Source of the DNA: Thermoplasmatales archaeon
GTDB lineage: Archaea; Thermoplasmatota; E2; DHVEG-1
Assembly (NCBI GenBank): GCA_030672305.1
Contig: DAOVGR010000064.1
Coordinates: 1 to 33,079, forward strand
Direction of reading: 5' to 3'
Length of the DNA stretch: 33,079 nt
In this document: one piece after another, positions 8,801-15,400 of the stretch
Numbering within the stretch: the first letter of the stretch is position 1
Layout of the letters: the number at the start of each line of letters is the position of its first letter
Made by a program: the position numbers and the translations under genes
The notes under the pieces: generated by a model
Databases searched by the model: none
What the model was told of the DNA's origin: nothing
Seen by the model: the letters and a program-made list of their open reading frames with translations, nothing else

Positions 8801-10081
8801 GAACCAAGTAATCCAGTACCAAATAATGGAGCAACAGATGTTTCTATCTACACCGATCTTAGTTGGTCTGGAGGAGATCCAGAAAACGATAATGTAACCT
8901 ATGATGTCTACTTTGGAACAACTAGTCCACCTCAAAAGGTTAATTCTAACCAATCAAGTAACTCTTATGATCCTGGTACTCTTGAGTTTGATACTACATA
9001 TTATTGGCAAATCGTTGCATGGGATGAATATGGACTATCAACATCAGGACCAATATGGAACTTTACAACCAGAGATAATAATCCACCAAACACACCAAGA
9101 AATCCAAATCCCTCAAATGGTGAAACTGAGGTTTCTATTTATACATCTCTTAGTTGGACTGGTGGTGATCCAGATGGTGATAATGTTTTCTATGATATTT
9201 ACTTTGGAACAAGCAGTTCTCCACCAAAAGTTGTAAGTAATCAATCAGCAACAACCTATAATCCAGGAACATTAGAATTAGGAATAAAATATTATTGGCA
9301 AATTGTTTCATGGGATGAATATGGATATTCAACAACAGGACCATTATGGAACTTTACAACAAGGTCGAATGATCCACCATATATACCAAGTAGTCCTATC
9401 CCAACAAATAATTCGGAAAATGTATCTATGTATGCGGATTTAAAATGGGATGGAGGAGATCCAGATGGAGACTCAGTCACCTATGATGTATTCTTTGGAA
9501 TAACGTCTCCACCACCTCTTGTAAAAGATAATCATACAAGTACTATTTATGAACCAGGAGATATGAACTTCAGTACTATATATTACTGGAAAATAATATC
9601 ATATGATGAATTTGATACGATGAGTGAAGGGCCAATATGGACCTTTAGTACAGAAACACAAACAAATAGAGAACCTACTAGGCCAAGTATTACAGGAGCT
9701 CAAGTTATACATGTGCCAAATAAGGATTACGATTATGAAATTTCAACAACTGATCCAGATAAAGATAACGTATTCTACTATATTGACTGGGGAGATGGAA
9801 CATTTGAAGATTGGACTGGACCATACGAATCTGGTGTAAATGTAACTATGACACATTTTTGGCCACCAGCTACAAAACTCTACGAAATACAGGTAAAAGC
9901 AAAAGACATATACGGTGCTGAGAGCGATTGGGGAAAAATGTATGTATTTGTGTTGAAGAGTAGACCAGCAGCAAACTCCTTATTAATACGATTTGTTGTA
10001 AGAATAATTGAAAGGTTTCCAATGTTTGAAAAAATACTTACATCAGGTCCAATATTTAACTGGTTAATGAGATTATACTAA
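5861..10081 (+). CDS. secreted tandem-95 / FN3-like / PKD surface protein with ERFPM C-terminal tail
   Basis: 1406 residues, complete. The start ATG follows a GGTGAG Shine-Dalgarno sequence. Residues 1-29 are a Sec signal peptide (basic MKKNRIRK, a hydrophobic stretch, then TVSS). Next come a ~145-residue module (about 60-205) paralogous to two in the upstream protein, seven cadherin-like tandem-95 modules (207-875; one C-type then A-B-A-B-A-B), four FN3-like modules of ~98 residues each with YDVYFG and a closing W-F-TT (876-1267), one PKD domain with YIDWGDG (about 1268-1365), and a tail with a hydrophobic stretch and ERFPM at 1384-1388. The tail resembles that of the cysteine protease encoded at 23172-25601, pointing to shared export or anchoring. 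Role is likely an extended adhesin or cell-surface stalk (inference). It follows the upstream giant gene by 32 bp, probably one transcript. Confidence 0.93.
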   Translation: MKKNRIRKICVAGIALIFIFSAFIPTVSSLRININTIRFIENRLKSNINFFNLDEPLDDTWNVTLEFNEPGSAYDNAFFGEATDASDGQDSYDVPKSPPGIPPYIRAWFDTNFSDPYDELWEEYKHYPDFYKDWNLTVQWVPSDYISPTTLTISWDNNSFNDSEYISVILYDVGNSTNVSNMLVNNSYTFTCPALLLQNFKIICNTNLPPNANDDTDTVVEDSTNNQIDVLANDNDPEGDDLNITGVTQPPNGTATYAANYVYYTPASDYNGPDSFTYTIHDGEGGTDTATINVTITPVNDPPIANDDYYTTGEDITLNVPAPGILSNDTDLENDPLTATLISDVTHGDLTFYTNGSFIYIPDTDYVGSDSFTYRAFDGVLVSNLATVHITITATNDPPVANDDYYSTDEDTTLNVAAPGILTNDTDPENDPLTATLISNVTHGTLNLNSNGAFQYTPDENYFGTDTFTYQANDGTDNSNTATVTITITPVNDPPVANDDYYTTDEDTTLTVPAPGILTNDTDPENDPLTSVLVNGVTEGTLTFYTNGSFIYTPDSNYAGSDSFTYRAFDGVLVSNIGTVNITITATNDPPVANDDYYSTDEDTTLNVAAPGILTNDTDVENDPLTAVLVSNVSHGTLNLNSNGAFQYTPDGEYFGTDTFTYQANDGTDNSNTATVTITINPINDPPTANDDNYTTDEDTTLTVPAPGILTNDTDPENDPLTAVLVGGVSHGNLIFYGNGSFVYTPADGFVGSDSFTYRAYDGLVVSNIATVYLTIMPVNDPPVAYDDYYSVNEDTTLNVAAPGILTNDTDPENDPLTAVLVSNVTHGTLNLNSNGAFQYTPDTEYFGTDSFTYQAYDGLEYSNTATVTITINPVNDPPNTPSSPNPPDGATDVSTYVVLSWTGGDPEGDNVTYDVYFGDNSPPPKVVSNQTATSYDPIGELQNDTTFYWQIISWDEYGASATGSIWSFTTEPEPNQPPYEPSNPVPNNGATDVSIYTDLSWSGGDPENDNVTYDVYFGTTSPPQKVNSNQSSNSYDPGTLEFDTTYYWQIVAWDEYGLSTSGPIWNFTTRDNNPPNTPRNPNPSNGETEVSIYTSLSWTGGDPDGDNVFYDIYFGTSSSPPKVVSNQSATTYNPGTLELGIKYYWQIVSWDEYGYSTTGPLWNFTTRSNDPPYIPSSPIPTNNSENVSMYADLKWDGGDPDGDSVTYDVFFGITSPPPLVKDNHTSTIYEPGDMNFSTIYYWKIISYDEFDTMSEGPIWTFSTETQTNREPTRPSITGAQVIHVPNKDYDYEISTTDPDKDNVFYYIDWGDGTFEDWTGPYESGVNVTMTHFWPPATKLYEIQVKAKDIYGAESDWGKMYVFVLKSRPAANSLLIRFVVRIIERFPMFEKILTSGPIFNWLMRLY
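6479..8485 (+). repeat. seven-unit C-A-B-A-B-A-B tandem-95 array
   Basis: Units start at 6479 (C type, 279 bp), 6758, 7046, 7334, 7622, 7910 and 8198 (288 bp each). A and B subtypes alternate as in the upstream gene, so the true period is a 576-bp dimer. Several stretches, such as the segment encoding PGILTNDTDPENDPLT, recur almost unchanged within this array and in the array of the preceding gene. The divergent C unit is first here but last in the preceding gene. Confidence 0.92.
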
Positions 10082-10085
10082 ATAT

Positions 10086-10118
10086 ATACAATAAATTTTT
10101 CTCTTTTATTTTTTTAAA
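10086..10118 (+). terminator. T-rich terminator after the surface-protein pair
   Basis: A pyrimidine-rich run (TTTTTCTCTTTTATTTTTTT) begins about 15 bp after the stop codon at 10081 with no clear stem. This is the usual archaeal oligo-T type of transcription terminator. Confidence 0.5.
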
Positions 10119-10197
10119 GTAGAAAAAAGTAATTATTTTTTGAAATATTTAATTGGAAGATCATAGATGAGTATTATATATGTTTTTTAATATAAAG

Positions 10198-10213
10198 CGT
10201 AAGATTTATATAA
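10198..10213 (+). promoter_or_regulatory. strong TATA promoter driving the intergenic G+C-rich island
   Basis: GCGTAAG followed by ATTTATATAA forms a BRE/TATA-like element. Expected transcription start is about 25 bp downstream, near 10235, where base composition changes sharply. Almost the same element (GCGTAA, two bases, TTTATATAA) precedes the large pilin-like gene at 12474. No gene starts close downstream except a 14-codon frame. Confidence 0.5.
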
Positions 10214-10234
10214 TCTAAGTATTATTATATAATT

Positions 10235-10285
10235 AGGAGATGACATGCAATCGTCGGGACAAAGGGAGGGCACCTAGAGTTTAAC
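10235..10285 (+). ncRNA. candidate small RNA (or tiny leader peptide) in an A+T-rich gap
   Basis: A ~45-bp G+C-rich island lies in a gap that is otherwise almost entirely A and T. It sits at the expected start site of the TATA promoter at 10198-10213. In A+T-rich archaea such islands often mark structured RNAs. I could not fold it into a convincing C/D, H/ACA or other known RNA; only a weak 4-bp stem is visible. A 14-codon frame beginning MTCNRRDKG starts at 10240 and ends at the TAA 10282-10284, so a short peptide is an alternative. Confidence 0.25.
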
Positions 10286-10524
10286 ATAGAAAAAATTACA
10301 TATTTGACATTCAATTTATTAAAATGTAAATAGTAAAATTTTATCTAATAAAGTTCTTTTTTTAGGAAAACATTTTTTATTTTTTTCTAAATTTTTTAAT
10401 TAAGATACTTCTTAAGTTTTATTTATAACAATAACATTATAAATATATTTATAGAAAAATATTTATATCATAAGATACACAATATATATTGTTAATAAAA
10501 TAGGATACTAAAAATTGGGATAAT
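10286..10524 (+). other. A+T-rich intergenic stretch with promoter of the DUF6015-like gene
   Basis: About 240 bp of nearly pure A+T with no coding frame. TATA-like elements at 10461-10470 (ATTTATATCA) and 10481-10490 (AATATATATT) are the best candidates for the promoter of the gene at 10525. The second would put the transcript start near 10510 and leave a leader of about 15 nt. I see nothing else in this stretch. Confidence 0.4.
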
Positions 10525-10932
10525 ATGAGTATTATTACATTAGATATTTTGTCAAAAGCAATAGCAAATAGAGTTGGTATAGATATAGAGGAAGCACGTA
10601 GGAATGCTGGTTTTGTTCTGGATATATTTGGATATGCAGACCGTATTATTGATAATGTACTTAATAATGAGGGTAGGCAATTATTTTATCTTTTAGAAGA
10701 AGAGGGAATGCTTACTACGGATCAAGAGGATACAATACTGTATGATGGCAGAGAATGGCGCACACATTATTGGGTATTAAAGAAAAATACAATTTTAAAA
10801 TATGCAAAAGATAAGAACGGTAGTTTGAGAAGTGTTATTTCTGATAAACATATTTGGGATATATCTGATAGAAGCATCTACGATTCACTTACAGATGACA
10901 ATTGGACAACTAGAAAAAAGAGTCGTATATGA
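10525..10932 (+). CDS. DUF6015-like small archaeal protein
   Basis: 135 residues, mostly helical in pattern. The N-terminal half (LDILSKAIANRVGIDIEEA, then FVLDIFGYADRIIDNVL, LFYLLEEEGML) and the later YDGREWRTHYW segment match my memory of the Thermoplasmata-specific DUF6015 family. The first ~60 residues look like a small helical domain with a short winged-helix flavour; no catalytic motif is visible. The C-terminus after residue ~100 is polar and probably variable. It stands alone, 84 bp upstream of a winged-helix regulator in the same direction, so the two may be co-expressed, though a separate TATA box precedes the regulator. Function unknown. Family assignment is from recall and not from a search. 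Confidence 0.75.
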   Translation: MSIITLDILSKAIANRVGIDIEEARRNAGFVLDIFGYADRIIDNVLNNEGRQLFYLLEEEGMLTTDQEDTILYDGREWRTHYWVLKKNTILKYAKDKNGSLRSVISDKHIWDISDRSIYDSLTDDNWTTRKKSRI

Positions 10933-10990
10933 ATTAAACTAATTTATTCTAAAACAAAATATTTATTAACAAGTTATATTATATATATGA

Positions 10991-10998
10991 TTATATAA
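10991..10998 (+). promoter_or_regulatory. TATA box for leaderless regulator mRNA
   Basis: TTATATAA lies 26 bp upstream of the ATG at 11017, and no Shine-Dalgarno sequence precedes that ATG. This spacing puts the transcription start at or next to the start codon, as in archaeal leaderless mRNAs. Confidence 0.45.
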
Positions 10999-11016
10999 TA
11001 TTATATAAATGATAAT

Positions 11017-11397
11017 ATGACGCAAAATTATTCAAATAAGATAAGTCCGCACGACAGACGAGCTATTCGGTTATTTACTGAACTGGGTATGCCAAAAAAT
11101 ATTGCAAAAACACTTGTATACATTTCAAAAAACGGTGGATGTCGTTCTTTTGAAATTGAACAAGAAACAAACCAAAGACAACCAGAGGTAAGTGCAGCAA
11201 CACATGAACTTATGAAAAAAGGATGGATAACAAAACGAGATTTTAGAAAAAAAAGAAAAGGAAGACCTTTTCAAATTTACAAACTTGCATACTCAGTTGA
11301 AGAAATATTGGCTAAAATAGAAAAAGAAAAAATTCAGGAAATTGAACATATAAAAAAAGAATTCTCATCTCTAAAATCTCTTATTGAGAAAAAATAG
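11017..11397 (+). CDS. winged-helix transcriptional regulator (COG3355/ArsR-TrmB-like)
   Basis: 126 residues. The segment from about 20 to 90 is a winged helix-turn-helix: MPKNIAKTLVYISKNGG (helix 1), RSFEIEQETNQRQPEVSAAT (helix 2 and the recognition helix, with the RQPEVS motif), LMKKGWITKRD and a KKRKGRPFQIYKL wing. Residues ~95-126 form a basic/acidic coiled-coil-like helix (EEILAKIEKEKIQEIEHIKKE), probably for dimerisation. This arrangement matches the small archaeal DNA-binding proteins usually annotated as ArsR-family or COG3355 regulators. A leaderless start is likely from the TATA box at 10991. Its target is unknown; a large inverted repeat with CCATGG cores lies 40 bp downstream of the gene. 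There is no metal-binding cysteine or histidine motif, so metal sensing is unlikely. Confidence 0.85.
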   Translation: MTQNYSNKISPHDRRAIRLFTELGMPKNIAKTLVYISKNGGCRSFEIEQETNQRQPEVSAATHELMKKGWITKRDFRKKRKGRPFQIYKLAYSVEEILAKIEKEKIQEIEHIKKEFSSLKSLIEKK

Positions 11398-11434
11398 CGT
11401 TAATAATTATTATTCAATTATAGGGGTAAATAAA

Positions 11435-11484
11435 GGTAGTAAGCCATGGGAGCACAATTACGCATCCCATGGCAAAACAATACC
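11435..11484 (+). ncRNA. strong hairpin, candidate structured RNA or operator
   Basis: GCCATGGGA at 11443-11451 and TCCCATGGC at 11465-11473 form a perfect 9-bp stem with a 13-base loop. An outer GGTA (11435-11438) can pair with TACC (11481-11484), leaving internal loops GTAA and AAAACAA. The segment is far richer in G+C than the surrounding 280 bp. No T-run follows, so a simple terminator is unlikely. Each arm also contains CCATGG, so a DNA-binding site for a dimeric regulator is the alternative. Confidence 0.4.
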
Positions 11485-11678
11485 AAGTTTTAAGGACTAT
11501 ATAACATTGATTTGATACTAACTCTCATTTTTTATTAAATTTTAAATGTTTATGTTAAAGGGTAATTATACTTTTATTAATTTATTAAAAAATTTCAAAA
11601 AATATAAATATTATTGATAACAATATATAATACATTAATAATAAAATCTTAGAAAATAAACTGTAAGAGGTAAAAAAT

Positions 11679-11972
11679 ATGGATGAAAAACAAACCTCAT
11701 CTATAAAAAATGCAATTGATGATCTTTTAAAAACAAGTATATTTAAAGAAATTTCGAAAAGGAACAATAAAAATTTTGCTGAAAAACTTGCAGTATGGCT
11801 TGTTAGATATATTCTGATGATTTCCTCAATGAATGAATCATTAAAAATTGATCTAGAAGAGGTATTACTTAATTTACATGGAGAAAAATTTAGAAAAATT
11901 TTAGAAGTTACAGAAAAAACATTTTATAAGGTTAAAAAGGATTCTGAGAAATTCGATAATTATATCTGGTAA
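11679..11972 (+). CDS. hypothetical small helical protein
   Basis: 97 residues. The start ATG is preceded by AGAGGT at a spacing of about 8 bases, supporting translation. Composition is charged, with helical periodicity throughout. The middle (EKLAVWLVRYILMISSMN) is amphipathic to hydrophobic but interrupted by charges, so a true membrane helix is doubtful. The C-terminal part is rich in lysine and glutamate and ends YIW. I do not recognise a family. It is isolated: 281 bp separate it from the regulator upstream and 501 bp from the pilin-like gene downstream, all in the same direction. It could be an orphan helical adaptor; no function can be stated. Confidence 0.6.
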   Translation: MDEKQTSSIKNAIDDLLKTSIFKEISKRNNKNFAEKLAVWLVRYILMISSMNESLKIDLEEVLLNLHGEKFRKILEVTEKTFYKVKKDSEKFDNYIW

Positions 11973-12473
11973 ACAAAAAAACTGTTTTTTCGATTATATA
12001 GTAAAAAACTTCTAGAATTCTATTACAATAATTTTTAAATAAAATACCAACTAGTAAGCTGTTTAAATAACTTTAAAATCTCTTTTTCTTGTTAATACTA
12101 TATATTTAAATACCAAACATAGTATTATTACTACTGAAGTGGATGGGATGTTTGCACTAGATAGGATATTGTATATTTGTCTAAGTTTATCTGATGTTAT
12201 AAGGATATTCATTCTAAAGATTAAAAAAATAATAATTCTCAATTAGTTTTGTTATTAGATTTAAATGAAATGAAAAGAATATAGGAAAAAAGATAATGAG
12301 AATCAAAAAAAATATATTGAAATTAAATAGTTCATCTAATTTAATATCGTTATCTAAAATTAACCTCCTTAAAATAACTAGTACAAATTTTTTTCATTTT
12401 GACATTTTAGCGCGTAATGTTTATATAACATTATTTCGAAAATATATCATGGCAGGAGAGAAGAAGATACTTT
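11973..12473 (+). other. 501-bp A+T-rich gap with inverted repeat around a TATA box
   Basis: No convincing gene. TAATACTAT (12093-12101) and ATAGTATTA (12119-12127) form a perfect 9-bp inverted repeat separated by 17 bases that include the TATA-like TATATTTAAA. A slightly G-richer stretch (12130-12175) follows where a transcript from that TATA would begin. A 63-codon frame at 12296-12487 is A+T-driven, overlaps the next gene out of frame and is rejected. The promoter of the pilin-like gene closes the gap. Confidence 0.5.
12414..12459 (+). promoter_or_regulatory. promoter and ribosome binding site of the large pilin-like gene
   Basis: GTAATG then TTTATATAAC (12420-12429) is a TATA element predicting a start near 12448. 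A GGAGAG Shine-Dalgarno sequence at 12454-12459 then sits 14 bases before the ATG at 12474, leaving a short leader of ~25 nt. The element nearly repeats the one at 10198-10213. Confidence 0.55.
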
Positions 12474-15400
12474 ATGCTAGAATGTAAAAGAAACTTAAGG
12501 AAAATAAAAATTAATAATTCTGCAGTTTCTGAGGTATTAGGAACAGTATTGATTTTAGCTATAACTGTTGTTATTTTATCTTCGGTTTATATTGCAGCAT
12601 TTACTCTACCCTCACCTTCTAAAGCTCCAGTTTTAAATGTTGTTGGAATGACCGCTAATGATAAAGATATAATATTATCCCATCAGGGTGGAGATGACTT
12701 ATCTCTTAATTCAATATTAATTCTTACAATTGGAGGAAAAGAAATAAAATATGAAATTAAGGATTTATTAGACCAAAAATCTGCAGAAGATGGGTTTTGG
12801 AATATAGGTGAAGAGTTGGTTTTTAGTCATGATATTAGAAATCTTCAAGTTGAGGTAAAAATTATTGATGCAAATTCTAACTCAGTAGTTATGATGGGGC
12901 TTCTCCAAGAAGGGTTACTCATTAGAGATCCATATGCTTTTACTCTAAATGCAACGGACATTACGGCTAATTCTGCGAAATTAATAATGGCATATAATTT
13001 TTGGGATGAATCAGGTTCTGTCAGATTTTCATATAGATTAGTTGCAGGTACTTGGTCGTATACACCATGGGTTGCATTGTCAGGTGAAGCTAATTATGAA
13101 GTAACTATCAATGGATTAATTTATAACACAAAATATGAGTATAAAGCAGAACTTAAATGGGATACTAATTTTACAGAAGGCGGAATAAAATCTTTTATTA
13201 CTGATTCACCATCAATTGTAACTCTTGATGCAACAGATGTACAAACTAAAACTGCAAAAATATGGATGCAATACGATTTCAAAGGACTCTCAGGTTCAAT
13301 AAGTTTTTCTTATAAACCAAATGGTGGTAGTTGGATTGACACAACATGGGTAGCTATATCTGGGCAAGGTACATACTCTGAAATAATAACTAATCTAATT
13401 CCAAAAGCAACCTATGAGTTTAAGGCTCGAATAAGTTATGATGTTGTAATAAAAGAAGGTAACACTAAATCATTTATTACTTGGTCAATTATAATGGGTA
13501 TATGGTATTTCTCAGAAGGGACTGGGACAACAGCTTATGATTCTTCAGGACTTGATAACCATGGGACATTGTTTGGACCGGAATGGGTACCAGGTGTAAA
13601 TACAACTGCATTGAGTTTTGACGGTATTGATGATTATTTAAGGGTATTTGATTCTAATAGTCTGGATATTACAGAACAACTAACATTAGAGGCTTGGATT
13701 AAACCTTTGGAAAAAAGCGAAGGTTATATTGGAGATATAACTAATAGTTTGATTGATTCATCATCGTTTGGACCAAATTATGGTCGTGATTCAGATATAA
13801 TTCAGATATCAGGTGTAATATATGCCATTTCTTTCCGAGGTGACAACGAGGATGGATATCTTGTCACATTTACGTTAAATAATAATGGGATGATTAAAAA
13901 TGTCATTGATTATTTAGAATTTGATATATCTAATTGTTACAATCCAGATATTATTCATATTACAAACAATATATATGCTATTGCTTATGAAGGCCCAGAT
14001 TTTGATGGATTTTTAAAAACAGTAGAGATAAATCCAAATGGTCAAATCACAAATACAGTTGTTGACACATTAGAATTTGATACTTCTAATGGACGAGATC
14101 CTAATATTATACATGTGAATGGATATATCTATACTATAGCATATAGTGGATTTAATAATGATGGTTATGCTAAATCAATTGAAATTTTGGATACAGGTAT
14201 GATTACAGATTCAGTAGTTGATACAACAATTTTCTTCGATACAGAATCAGGAACTTCTATAACTGAAACAAAACTTATTCATGTTGGTAACAATAATTAT
14301 GCTATTGTTTTTAGAAATCCTGATGATGACGGAGAAGTTCGAACTATAACTATACAAAATGATGGAACTTTTACAATTATTGCACATTTTGATGGCTCCT
14401 ATTTAGATAAATTTGTATATGATGGATATGATGGTTGGGGACCTAGTATAATTCATATCAATGGAAATATTTATGCAGTCTCTTATAGAGGTCGAGATGG
14501 AAAAGGTGCAATAACAACAATTGATATAGATATTAATGGAATAATCAAGGAAGATATAGCTGATAAATTCTACTTTGATGCTAATACCTGTTATGAATCT
14601 GAAATAGTGTATCTTACAGGAGATTATTATGTAATTGTTTACAGAGGAGTTGACAATGATGGATTTCTGGTTGTCGTAGAAATAGCAGCAGATGGACAAA
14701 TTACAGATTCTGTCATAACTTCCTATGAATTTGACACATCAAATTGCTATAAACCTAGAATTTCTCACTATAATGGTGACACCTATATCATTGCGTATAC
14801 TAATAATAATGAAGGATATTTGAAAACAGTTAATATTACGTCTACACCAGCAATTTCAGAATTACATGTTTCACGTTATACAATCTTTGACTTCACTGAA
14901 CCAGACATTACTAATGTTTTTAATGATGTATACGCTATAGTAAGTCAGGGTTTAAATGCAGACGGATATCTAAGAACTTTACAAATCCTAAACAGTGGAG
15001 ATATATCAAACAGTATTGTTGATGTCTTAGAATTCGATCTTATCGATGGTCGTGATAATAAGATAACAAATGTAGCAGGAAATATTTTTGCAATAATTTA
15101 TCGTGGTCCAAATGATGATGGATACATAAAAACAGTAGAGATACTGAATGATGGAGATATTAAAGATGATGCTGTGATAGATACTTTCGAGTTTGATACT
15201 ACAAATTGTTATGAACCAAATATCATTCATATAACAGGAAATATTTACGTTGTAGCATATCGTGGTTCAAGTAATCATGGATTTCTTAAGACGGTAGAAA
15301 TAGATACCTTTGGACAGATAACAGATCCAGTTAAGGACACACTAGAGTTTGAAACCTCGTATTGTTATGAGCCAGATATTATTCATATAACGGGTAACAT

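Noticed and set aside
10235..10285. C/D-box guide RNA at the G+C-rich island
   Set aside because: GATGAC resembles part of a C box, but no CTGA D box or D'/C' pair is present.
12296..12487. 63-codon frame upstream of the giant pilin-like gene
   Set aside because: Composition follows the A+T-rich background, there is no ribosome binding site at its ATG, and it runs through the promoter and start of the real gene in another frame.
14403..15230. Antisense frames in the propeller region
   Set aside because: They mirror the low-complexity sense repeats, are isoleucine/serine/tyrosine-rich, and lack start signals.
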